DNA of 64,000 nt, from positions 2,718,888 to 2,782,887 of the forward strand of contig NW_003101680.1 of NCBI RefSeq assembly GCF_000003855.2, written 5' to 3'. Source of the DNA: Blastomyces gilchristii SLH14081. Its lineage: Eukaryota > Ascomycota > Eurotiomycetes > Onygenales > Ajellomycetaceae. The notes under the pieces were generated by a model, which was given only the letters and a program-made list of their open reading frames with translations, searched no databases and was not told the origin of the DNA. The number at the start of each line of letters is the position of its first letter. The stretch's first letter is position 1. Below, one piece after another: positions 51,374 through 62,674 of this stretch. The position numbers were made by a program, and so were the translations under genes.

Positions 51374-52425
51374 CGGTTTCACACGGCTCATCACTTCTCT
51401 GCGGATGATTTCATCTATTCTGCAAGTCATTCAAACCGGCTTCCAACAACTCTATGACATCATTCAGATATATTATAGAAAGATTCAATTGATAAATATA
51501 AGAACTCTGCTTTTATATGAGATTAGTAGATTACTCTTTCTTAGCAGTGAGATGCTGCTGAGGTATTACTTCAGCTATTCTTACTCATGAAATAAGAGAA
51601 GAGTATTCACTCATTATCTATATAGAATAGCTAGATACTGACTTCTTATCAAAGAAGTCAGTGATTCATTTTCTTCTACTGAAATATATTTAAGAGTTAC
51701 TGTGTTTCTTATATAATCTTCATAGTATACTAAGTATCATATCTGTGATATTCTTGTAAGAACTCTGTAGCTCATGAGCTTGCTATTTAAGCAAGATAGT
51801 TAAGTTTACTTATACAGCTTTTCAAACAACTATCTCTACATGATGTTACTGACTAGTCACTGCTTTGATTCTGTTATGTTACAATTTGAATTGCTTGATC
51901 TGATTACAAGTTTAAATCAGTTGAGCTCTATTAATAAACTGATATAATCTCATGCATCTGTGCTAATACTGATCTGATCTCACTCTCTGCGAGAAACTTC
52001 ATATCATTTTCTAGAGTATATATATCTCTATTTCAGCAGAAATCTGAGATTTCTGAACTCACTGCATACATTGACATGAGCTCTTCAATCACTCTGTCAC
52101 CGCTGCGGCCTCTACACATCTATATCTATTATGAAGATAGAGAGATTAAGGTCAGAGATTCTTTAAGTTATAAGAGAAACACATTGTCTGAATTTCACTG
52201 CTTTATCTGTATTCTTAGATGAAAATTCCACCTTAATCTGAGTCAGTTTAATACTTATGAGGTATAAGTAATATACACTGTCAATCTTCTTGAATGTATC
52301 TCTGCAACTACTTCAGTTATTAAGAAGAGAGAGCTTGAGTGTATCAATACTATTATGACTTAAGAAGAATTCAAAGACTTTCTACTAAATCAAATTAAAG
52401 ATTACTGCAACTGTGACTTTACAGT
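51374..52425. other. AT-rich relic after LINE copy 8
   Basis: The first ~80 bp keep CG-rich words (GCGGTTTCACACGG). The rest is decayed with stops in all frames. It may be the 3' part of gypsy B, but no integrase or LTR could be identified. Confidence 0.35.
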
Positions 52426-52560
52426 TTATTATTATTATTATTATTATTATTCTTTCATTATACTTATATGCAAGCGGAGCTTATGATGACTTCTTGCGCG
52501 ATGATAAATACAGATCAAGTGTGAATTATACAGAAGAAAATACAGATGTTGAGATCACTA
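52426..52560 (-). mobile_element. SINE 3' fragment
   Basis: The ATT tail followed by the last ~110 bp of the SINE, including GCAAGCGGAGCTTATGATGA. It ends abruptly before the tRNA-like head where a MITE-like end begins. No duplication was found, so it is truncated by later rearrangement or 5'-truncated on insertion. Confidence 0.82.
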
Positions 52561-52655
52561 GACTGATCAGTGAGATCATGAATTTCATATTTAATCTCAT
52601 TTAATCTGGTCTCATACATTTCTTGGCGTGAGTCTCATCAGGACCAAGTCTTAAA
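52561..52655 (-). repeat. End of a MITE-like element related to 24381-24884
   Basis: Starts GACTGATCAGTGAGATC directly after TA and aligns with the inverted right end of the element at 24381-24884 (shared ATGAATTTCAT, TCTCATACATTTCTT and GCGTGA). The match fades after about 95 bp and no second end was found. Confidence 0.55.
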
Positions 52656-55217
52656 AGAATCTGAAAATGAACTATTTCTGAGAGAAATGATGTGAAAAAT
52701 GACCAGATTTAATTCAAGAACAGTGAAATGAAGGTAATTTCTCAAAATAAACTATGAAAGATAATCATTCTTTTAAAATCAGAATGAAACTGAGACTGAG
52801 AGTTAAAATCAGTCTCATTCAGTGCATTCAGTGATTGCTTATATAATCAGAATTTGATAATAATTATTGATAACACTTATGAAATAACTAAATATATTCT
52901 TGTACAAGTTTATTCTTCACTTTCTTATAAAAACTACACTTCTCTGATATACTGTGATCAGAGGTATTAAACTGTCTGATAATTTCATATTTTACAATCA
53001 TGAGTTTCTTGATTGTTTCTTCTTATAATTGTATCTAATAATTATGATAAATATCTCAGCTTGAGTTGAACTTTCACTTCATTCTCATCTCTGTCAATGA
53101 AATTTTCAGAATATCATATATCATCAGTGTAACAGTTAAATATGTACTCTCATCAATTTTTCATAACTCTAGAATTGATTTGATGTGTAAATTCATCAGA
53201 TTATCTTGAAGATAGTAGTTAAATTCAGGTTTATAAGTATGTAGTTTTATCTGATTTTCAGTTGCAATTAATATATATAAGTTCTGTTTCAAAGTTAGTA
53301 TTATAGTTCTATATAATATGAAGTGTTATCAAAGATCATTACTTACTAGAGAATTTTATTTCACTGTCTTCACATCTCAAACATCTGCTTATTCAAATCT
53401 CTGATAGTTGACATTGTAATAGTCTCAGACTAATTTAATATACAAGTCTCATTTCTCCTCTGTTCAATCTTGAGAAGTGTAGATATTAGCTTGATAAGAA
53501 TAAGAGAAATCTAGTAGAGCTGTTACAGCATAGTACTCTGTAAACAATTGTTCAGTTTTACTGTAGTAATATACCAGTTTATTTCTTACAGTAATAATAG
53601 CCTGTGCTATAGTATCATCTCAGACTGAATTTCTTTTTAAGTGATTCAACTGCTTCTCAAGATAAGTAAATAAACTGTTATACACTCATCAGACTGAGTG
53701 CAGCATTGATGTATAAGTGATTAAAACTGTCTTTATTATCTTATAAAACTGAAATAGTAAATCAATCACATATTTCAACTGAGTTTACTTCATATCAGAA
53801 AGTTTCAATATCTGAATCTTCTCTTAATCAGAGTATTACACTCAATGATCAATTATCTGATATAATTGAAGAGTCTGAACAGTTATCTTATATATTAAAC
53901 TTCATCATATTCTAATATTCTGTATCATATTTAGTGATATGACTGATTTGTTTATTTATTGAATATCATGAAATTATTGTTATTATTGAGAGAAGATACA
54001 AATTGTATTAGCAATGTTTCAAATCTGTGATATTTAAATTATTAGTCAATCTATTTAAAATTAACAGTAGGATTATCAAAAAGCATTATTAAAAAGCAAT
54101 ATTAAAAAGTATCATTAAAAAATATTATCTTTTACAAAGTGAATGTAAAAGTTACTTCAGTAACTACTTTTATCTCATTCTCATCTCAAGAATCAGTCAT
54201 CTTACTATTTATTATCTTGATATTGAGAATCTTTATCAGTGTTTACATCACCAGTTAAATCATATAAGCAATGCAGAAGATATAATCTTGTTTATCATTT
54301 CAGAAATACAAAGTCAATTTTTACTTCAAGCTCTTCATCATAGTATAGTTATTCACAGTATTATCAGTTATAATTATAAGAAGACTGAGACTAATATCTC
54401 AATAGTTATTTTTAATCACTGTCATTAATATCTCTGTTATATAATTCTTAGTATGACTACTGATCAATGATTCAAATTTAATTAATATCTTCTAATAAGT
54501 TCAGTTCTCATCAATGTAATAACATATAACTCTTATAAATATAAGATTGTTTATACTAGTTCATGCATTCACTATGAGAGACACTCTTTGATAATTCTTC
54601 AATTCTGGTTCAAGATGTTATATATTGACTTTATAGTGTGTCTCAAGATTGAACTGAACATATGATCAATGTGAAATATGAGGATTTGAATTAAGTACTT
54701 GAAGAAGTGTTCAGAATTCAGAGTTTTCAATTGATTGAAGAGAAAGATTCAAGAATATATATATATGAAGTAATTAATCACAGAAGTTATCAGATGAGAG
54801 TTGTGAAATCAGAGTATTAATATATAATCAGTTTTACATAATTTTCTTTAAATTAGAAAGTTAGTATTATCAAAAATTATTATCTGATAGAGTAACTTAT
54901 CAGCTCAGTAGTAATTTTCTAATTATTTTTCTTTTATTGTCTGCATTCTGGTAACTTCAGATGTTAGAAAATTTTATCAGAGTTATGATCAGTTTATAAT
55001 AAATATTTCTGAATGAAGTTGCAGTACTTACAGCAGAGAGATGACTCTTCAGTAATCTGCAATACAATCTGTTAATAATTATTGCATAATTCATCTCAAT
55101 GTTTATGTTGAGTTTTGTATAAATTTCATGATCTAAAATCAGATGTGAAGAATGAAGTGATTATTTATTATAATTGAAAAAGAGTGTTCTGTATTGAATT
55201 GTAAATAATATAGACTT
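52656..55217. other. AT-rich sequence, no recognisable gene
   Basis: About 2.5 kb with stops in every frame and no motif. A short tandem array near 54065-54125 repeats variants of TATTAAAAAG. It is probably an old repeat relic. Confidence 0.4.
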
Positions 55218-55620
55218 TGTAATTCATAGTTATTATTATTATTATTATTCTTCAATTATAGATGTATGCAGTCAGAGACTATGACATCTACCTGAGAACT
55301 TTAGTTCTCAGGGTTTTTTCTATGTCTGTAAAGTTAACTATTGTACATTCATCAATTTCAGATATGCAAAATCAGAAAATTCCAGCCCAGAATACAAAAA
55401 CTGTTTACAAATTGCAGTGTTTTAACATCTTTTAATACTTTGAAACCATTTGACAATATCATGACAAAAGAAAAGAGAGAAAGAACACAGTCTCAAAGAT
55501 AGACACATTAAATAGATAGATAGAAAGAAATTGAAAGGAAAAGATACAGAAAAAGATAAAGTAAAGAGAGACTATAACAAAATAAATTATTAAAAGAGAG
55601 TGTATAGCTGTTTTAACAGA

Positions 55621-58600
55621 CTATATCTGATTGATTTCCTCCTCTTCATATTCAGATAATTCTGAATTTAGCCATTTTCTTGTAGCTGCTTGAGTTTCTG
55701 ATAGAAAGTCTATTAAGTATTTAATTCCTGTCTCAGTTGAGAATAAGAATCTCATATTTAATTAGTTTAGATCATACTTCTCTTTCAATCTGACTCTGAG
55801 ACTATTGTATAATGCACAGTGCATTATGATATACTCAGAGTTCTCATTTGTATTACAGAATGAGCATTCTATTGAGTCAAATCTATCATCAAATCTTTGT
55901 ATATAAGATTTGAAATAGCCATGTCCTAGTTTCAGCTGTATTATAGATGAGAATATTTTCTTTTTACATTTAAATTGAACAAGATTTCCACTTGGGTTTT
56001 GTTTCAAATCATGAATAATGTATACTCTTCTTTTGTTTCTGCCAGCTTTCATTTCACTTATCTAAACAAGATTCTTTTATTTTTCTCTTTATAAAAGACC
56101 AGGACATAATTTTTTGAATAGATCTGCTTAATTCTGCACCCTTCTTTGCAGCTGAATCAGCCAATTCATTGCCATGAATATTCATATGAGCAGGAACCCA
56201 GTGCAGATGAATTCTCAGCTTTGATATTCTTCTCTTTTGAATTTTTAAAACAGAGTTTAAGATCAGTTCAAGATTCATTTGATCATTATGAATCTGGCTA
56301 TTTCTAAGTCTTTTTAAAGCAGCTTGACTATCAGAGAATATCCATGTCTCTTTCAAACAATTTCCTCTTTTATGAGATTTTATTTCAATGAGTTTGAAAG
56401 CTTTCACTATTGTAAATAGTTCAGCATCAAAGACTTCACATTCAGAGCCTAGATTCCAGAAATCTGAGATAAAATTAATATTATCTTCAGTATAAGCAAT
56501 GCCTGCGCCTAAACTATTCAAGTTCTCATTTTTTGAGTCATCTGAATAAATCAGAATAGAGTCTTTTATATTGATTGTAGAAGTTCTCTTCAAATGCTGT
56601 TCATATTCTTTCTCTTTTGATAGTTCACTTATTTGTAAGTCTATAAGAGATTCAAGCTTTTTTCTCCAGGGAGATAACTTCTCATGATCAACTTTTTCAA
56701 CATTTAAAGAAGAAAATTGATTTTTAATCAGAGAGCATAGTCTGTACAGTTGAGAAGGCATTTTCTTTGAAGAATTATTTTTCATTTCAATCAAGAAATC
56801 TATTCCAATCCAGTTCATTTCCAGAGTTAATTAATGAAAATGAAGAAGAGACTCTTTCTCTGATTATATGATTTAAGCTCATCTTTACAACTCTCAGAGC
56901 ATAGTTCATACAGGCCTTTTCAAATCTAATAGCAGGAGAAGGAATTGAAGCTTCAATTTTCATTGCTTTAATAGAAGATGATTTGAATACTCTCAGAATT
57001 CTTCTCAAGGCTCTGTTTTACAGACTTTGAAAGAGTTCAGTGAAATTCCCTTGATTATTCCATCAAACTTGAACTTCATAATCAGCTACTGATGTAATAC
57101 AGGCTATATATAACTGTCTCATAGCCTGGAAGGATAGACCTCTCTCTGTATTTGATAGTCTGATTATGTTGTTCAATAGTCTTTCTGCCTTGACAGTTCT
57201 TTGTTGAATGTGATATTTAAAATTCAACTTGGAGTTTAACCATACTTCTAATCATTTGACATTTACACTGGGTTTAATCTCTCTATTTAAAAGAGTTAGA
57301 GATAGTTCTTTCTCATTGAATCTAGAAAAGAAATGAATTAACTCAGTTTTATTCATATCAAATTGAATTTGATTGATATCTACTCTAACAAAGATTTTCT
57401 TTGCAGCTTCTTCAATTACTTTCAAATTCTCTTTGATAGTTTTTGAGCTGTAGACTAGACCAATATCATTCACATAACTCAGAGATTGCACTATTCTCAT
57501 ATTTCTATTTTTGAATAGATATACAGTGTATATTGCAAATAAAATGAGTGAGATTGAAGATCTCTGTGATACTTCTATTTTTATCTCAGTCTTGTCTTAT
57601 TTCATTCCATCAAAGAAGAGTTGTATAATTCTTTTAGACATAAAACAGTTAACTCATTTTATTAGAGAAAGTGGCAGTTTTAATATCTTCAATGTCTGAA
57701 TTAACTTTGACTTTGAAACATAATCAAATGCTTCTTTTATATCAATAAAAACTGCAGTTGAGACCAGACTCTTATACTTTGCTATTTGAATATCATGAAC
57801 AACTGAGAGAACAGTGTCAATTGCAGAACACTGTTTTCTATCTTTCATTTATTCACTGAATAAAAGAGAATCACCTATAGAGCTTATAAAAGATAGTCAA
57901 GTAGCTATTATCTTTTCTAAAACCTTTCCTAGGCAGTTCAATAGAGATATTACTCTATAGGACTTAGGAATTGAAGTTTTTCTATTAGGTTTTGTAAGAA
58001 TCACTCCAGTGGCTTCTCTCCAGCATTCAGAATGATATTCATTTTTCAAGAGATTGAAAAAGAGCTCAAAATATTCATTCTTTAAGTAGGAATATGTATT
58101 TTGAATAATCAAGTGATTAATTGAATCAGAACCTGCAGCAGTTTTAACAGAACTTGAGAAGATAGCTGACTCTAATTCATCTTGTGTAAGATCAGGCCAT
58201 TCCCAGTCATTTTGATCAATGTAGTTAAGAAGTGATATATTCTCTTCCTCTGAATCTGAATCTGAATCTGGTGAGTTCTGAAAGAGAATTCTCATGAAAG
58301 CTTGACATTTTTTCTCAAAAGAGTTTGCTGTATATAATTCATTCTGAAACTCATATTCTAGAGCTGGAAGTTTTGCTACACTTCTTGTTTTAGTATAGTT
58401 AAAAGCTTTAAAAACTTCCTTCTCTTATGCTTCTTCAAGAAATTTATTCCAGCAGTCTGTTTTAGCTCTTTTAATATCTGAAAAATATTCATTTCTGACA
58501 GCTTTGAACTCTTCATCAGATATCACATCATTCTTTCAATCTCTTCTAGCAGTAGCTAATTCTTTTCTTTTAGATGAGATATTCTCATTTCACTAAGGTT

Positions 58601-59585
58601 TTGAATACTCAGAAGATTTTCTTTTTGAAATATTATCTCTAACACTTGTTAGAATAATAGATGTAATAAGCTTCACTCTATTCTCAAGCATTTCATTTGA
58701 GATATCTTGACCAGAATTCCAATATAGCTCATTCTGTCTTTCAGATTTTAACAGTTTTATACTTTCTTCAACTGCTTTTCAATCAGCTTTTTCAAAGTTA
58801 TACTGATTAGAGAGAAGAGGATTTTCACTTGTTTATTTTTCACTCAGTTCAATATCAAATTGAATAATCTCATGATCTGATTCTGATGTCTCATTTGAAT
58901 CAATAAATCAGTTTACAAGTCTTCTTTCTATTAGATTTTGTGACATGAATGTTAGATCTATAATAGACTTCTGTTTCATGCCTTTTCTAAAGAATGTTTG
59001 TTGATCAGACTTATTAACCAAATCTATTGAATGCTCAAAGGTTCATTCAACTAGATTATCAGCTCTCACTGCTCTCTTGCATTCTGAATTCCATCAGGGA
59101 TGATATGCATTGAAATCTCCTGCAATTATAGAGTTTCTTGATGAAGTTATGTTCAGAAATCCTCTATCAATTGTCCAGATATTGTTATTTTCCTTCAATG
59201 ACTTTTCATTATAGATATTTATGAGCTGTATAGTATCAAACTCATTTTCTTTATCTATAATATCACCCACCAGAATATCAGGGTCAGACATGATATCAAA
59301 TCTTAGATTAAATTGATATCTTGATCTCTTTCTTTCATAGATCACTACTCTTGACTTTATCTCAGACTTTTGAGGTAAAAAGCAGTAATAGCTTGAATGA
59401 GAAATGACATATTTTTGCTCAGCATCAAAATTCGGCTCCTGAAGCAGTACAAAATCAACTTTTTATTCAAATGCAATTTGAAGACAAGAATAAATGCAAT
59501 TTGAGTTTCTATTCACATTATTTTGAATAAATGTGATTTTTGAAGAGTTTTTAAACTTTTTTTGTTGTTTTTGTTGTATATTCAT
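55621..59585 (-). pseudogene. LINE ORF2 (copy 6), full length with two frameshifts
   Basis: Runs from ATG 59585 to TAG 55621, 3,965 bp against 3,963 in copy 1. Two extra A bases in A-runs (about 56780 and 55974) account for the difference and shift the frame. Endonuclease motifs include GDFNAYHP at about 59094-59120, the catalytic Asp/Asn block. The RT active site reads YVND at about 57468-57479. The largest open piece (56054-56818, 254 codons) covers RNase H with IFSDSQAALKRL and HLHWVPAHMNIHGNELADSA. The terminal knuckle reads CSFCNTNENSEYIIMHC, with Tyr for His. Stops and frameshifts make it inactive. Confidence 0.9.
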
Positions 59586-59608
59586 ACTAAAAGAGAGTAG
59601 AGAAGAAT

Positions 59609-60181
59609 CTAATCACTATCATCAGATAGTAGATTATAACTGTTCTGAAAAGTAGAAATCTCAACTGCTTGCATTATATCTAGTTTATCATCAGAGTCAT
59701 TTCTCAATTCTCTAATCTTAACAGGAGTTTGAGGATTCAAATTCTGTTTACATTTCACTGAAGAATTGAAGTTTGAAGACTTAGATAATTGAGAGTTTCT
59801 TCTTTTTGAGCTTGCAGTTGTGAGTTTACTGGCTTGACTCTTCTCTTCAGTTCTAGATTGACTTTGAGCTTCATCTTTTCTCCAGTTCTTTTGAGTTCTA
59901 GGAGCAAACATACATTCTTTTGAGCTAGATGCATGTTTTTCTTTGCAATTAGAGCACTTAAGCAGAGTATGTTGACAAATTTCACCTCTTTTTGAGCATG
60001 TTTCACATTTATGCTCACTAGTTTTGTGATCTCCGGCACAGAATGCACATTTTGAGTCTCTAAAACATGAGATTGCAAAGTGTCCATATCTTTGACAGTT
60101 TGAACACTGTGTTTGAGCTTTGAGATTCATTCTCGAGTCTTTGTATTCATGAACTCTCATTTTCAAACCTGCTACTCTTAC
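59609..60181 (-). pseudogene. LINE ORF1 C-terminal part (copy 6), zinc knuckles intact
   Basis: Open from ATG 60166 to TAG 59609 (185 codons), continuing at its 5' side to the insertion edge. It keeps all knuckles: CSNCQRYGHFAISC, CAFCAGDHKTSEHKC and KCSNCKEKHASSSKEC. A Ser/Lys-rich tail follows. The N-terminal 350 or so codons seen in copy 1 are absent because of 5' truncation. Confidence 0.88.
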
Positions 60182-60194
60182 TGTAATTCATAGT

Positions 60195-60770
60195 AATTTC
60201 TTGAAGAGTTTATAAATCTTCAATAGAAGTGAAAGAAGTGAAAGAAGTAGACTTAGAAGATATAATAAAGATTTAAGAAAGATGATAATTTATTTTTAAT
60301 AAAGATAATAACTGATCACTGATGTGTGTAAGAAGAATTATTATAAGAGAAAATAATCTTCTTTCTTAGCTTAGTTATAATTTTAGTACTAACTCAGATT
60401 GAATATTATCAATGTATAAAAGTAAATAAATAATCTCAATTAATCTCTGTCATATTTCTTGAAATATATTAATATTGTGAAAGAGAGTATTATTAAATTG
60501 CATTATCAGATAATATCATTAAAAATATATTAATATTGTAAATATCAATATTGAAAAAATATTGATATATATATATTATCATGATTTGTGAATCATGATA
60601 GTTAAATATATATATATATATTATTCCTGATATTGATAATTGATTATAACTTGTACAATAATTTTTAAAAACTTAAAATTAATTTCAATTATTAACTAAT
60701 AGTTACAAACTTATAACTAACTAATATGAAAAGAAAAAAACTTTTTCTACTTATTATCTTTCTTCTCTTT
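60195..60770. other. AT-rich sequence with long AT runs and hairpins
   Basis: No gene. It contains two perfect hairpins (separate entry) and runs of AT repeats around 60565-60630. It may be the outer region of an old element. Confidence 0.5.
60542..60600. other. Two perfect AT-rich hairpins
   Basis: ATATCAATATT (60542-60552) pairs with AATATTGATAT (60558-60568) across GAAAA. TATCATGATT (60577-60586) pairs with AATCATGATA (60591-60600) across TGTG. Both stems are perfect and flanked by AT runs. Confidence 0.8.
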
Positions 60771-61062
60771 CTCATTCTTCTTATCATTCTTTGCAATTCA
60801 CTTCTCATTCTTATTTTCCTTCTTCTTCTTGGTATCTGAGATGATAATCATCTTAAATTCTCTCTCTACTGTCTTCTCAGAGAAGAGTTTTCACTGCGTT
60901 CCCTCAGTCAGATTAATCTGTATCTCAAAATCCCGGATTTTCTGATCTGCTGTCTCTGGTTGTATCTCAGTACTAAGTAGATTGATATACTCAGAGAGTA
61001 GAGCTGTCTTCTGAATATTCTGAATTATAAAGTGTATTCAAGATCTGAATAACAGAGATATC
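60771..61062 (-). pseudogene. Coding relic of gag or gag-pol start type, minus strand
   Basis: The minus strand from about 61062 reads an almost open frame: EYINLLSTEIQPETADQ, then RDFEIQINLTEGTQ, one TGA at a Trp position, then KLFSEKTVEREFKM and a Lys-rich end (DTKKKKENKNEK). Charged, helical and lysine-ended segments like this occur in retrotransposon gag proteins, but no diagnostic motif is present. The upstream part is cut by repeat R2 at 61075. Confidence 0.35.
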
Positions 61063-61074
61063 TCAATACTCAAG

Positions 61075-61735
61075 CACTCCACCACGAACTCGCTCAATTT
61101 TTCGAATAAGAACCCGCTGATAGACCCATCGAAAAGCCCTCGATCATACTAGCATTTTGACCCCATCGCCGACTGCATACCCCGTGTGGTGGTGGAGTTA
61201 TCCAGCCAAATGTGAACCAGACATTGTTTGAAACTCCTGTGTGGGATTATCCCCTGTTCACCCCTATCACACCACAATTCTCGGCCAAATTGCCATACAA
61301 ATTGTAAGGTGAAGAGACCTAGCCATATACATCAATCTTCTTGATTTTGAAAGATCCCTGATCTGTAATTGTAGAGATATCTGAGAAGCAACTTCCACAA
61401 AAACCATGTCTATCTTTGATGTTCCAAAACATCAATGCCAAGTCTCACCTACATATCACCCTTCTCAATCTGGCCCATGTCCGGCAGAAAAATACAGAAA
61501 GATACCTTGACAATAGTATCAAGTATATAATCAAGAGACATATCTGAAGTGCATTCTCTGTGAAAAACTCTCTCTGTCTTTACACTAAGTCTCACCCTTG
61601 TACCGCCCCTTCCGATCTGGCCCATCCCTGGCAGAAAAGTACAAAAAGATACCTCAGCAACTGTATTCAATATATAATCAGCAGATATAACAACTATAAA
61701 ATCAGTATACTTCAAGGTCTGACTGAGCCTTTGAT
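61075..61735 (+). repeat. Repeat R2, copy 3, with tandem monomers
   Basis: Starts CACTCCACCACGAACTCGC like copy 2. It carries two versions of the monomer (about 61438-61533 and 61587-61680), each with AATCTGGCCCAT or GATCTGGCCCAT, GGCAGAAAA and a degenerate ATATAATCA. It leads directly into LINE 5' UTR sequence, as copy 1 does. The second monomer retains more CG than the first. Confidence 0.72.
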
Positions 61736-62674
61736 CCCTGCGGAGTGAGATATATTAAATCTGGTTTTAATATCTTAATATTCAATAGATTCTGCAAGAG
61801 ATTGAGAACAGCAAGACTAGATTTCTATTGAATTTGAGAATTAACTCTATATTGATATAATCATTGACAAAGTCTTCTATTTTAAGATATAAATAACCAG
61901 TTTCTCTACATCCTGCTGACAATATTTATATTATTATATAGAAACAGACTCATATTCTCTATAATATCAAGACTCTGAAGAGAAAAAGTCTTGATAGAGA
62001 GTATACAGTAGTATATATCTTAGCAGTTTCTATCTCATTCTTCTGCAGCAGTTAATGCAAAAAAAAAGATCTTAGAAATAGTTTTTTACTTCTCTTGAAA
62101 AAGTAAGATGTTTTTCTCTGAGTTTTATACAATATTCTTACAAAGAATTAAAAACAGTGCTGTTTTCTATCATAATTTCATATTCTTTTAAGTAAGAATT
62201 ACTTTTTCAGTAGCTGAAGAGCTTTTATTAATACTTAATTCTTTTTTACACTCTTTATTAACTGATTTGAGTTGCACACTTGTTATGTGGGGAGAATTGA
62301 ATGATTTAGAATAAAATTGAATAGTTTTAATCAATTTCTCTGCAAAAAATTGATTTATTTTTTGTCAGTTTTTCTCTCAAAAACTGTTATATTATCTGAT
62401 TTATTATCAATTAATATCATACTTTTTCTCACTGTATCTCAAGAAAGAGATTGTAAAGATTTTATTGATTTATCTTAAAAATCAATTTTAGTTTATTAGA
62501 TTCTCTTCAAAAGTCTAACCTAGTTACTGAACTAGTGTGAAAAAAATCAGGTGTTTTATACATAAAAGTCTTTTATTCTTCTTTTGAAACAGTCTGATCA
62601 ACTTTTCAATTGAAAACAGACTTAGAAATCTCTTAATTGAAACAGTCTGATCAACTTTTCATTGAGTGAGAACA

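Larger units (their letters stand above)
55231..60181 (-). mobile_element. LINE copy 6, minus strand, long (4,951 bp)
   Basis: Flanked by TGTAATTCATAGT (55218-55230 and 60182-60194), a perfect 13-bp duplication. It holds the C-terminal part of ORF1, all of ORF2, and the 3' UTR with hairpin and ATT-read tail. The 5' end lies inside ORF1, as usual for 5'-truncated LINE insertions. Several CG and GG sites survive, so decay is moderate. Confidence 0.95.
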
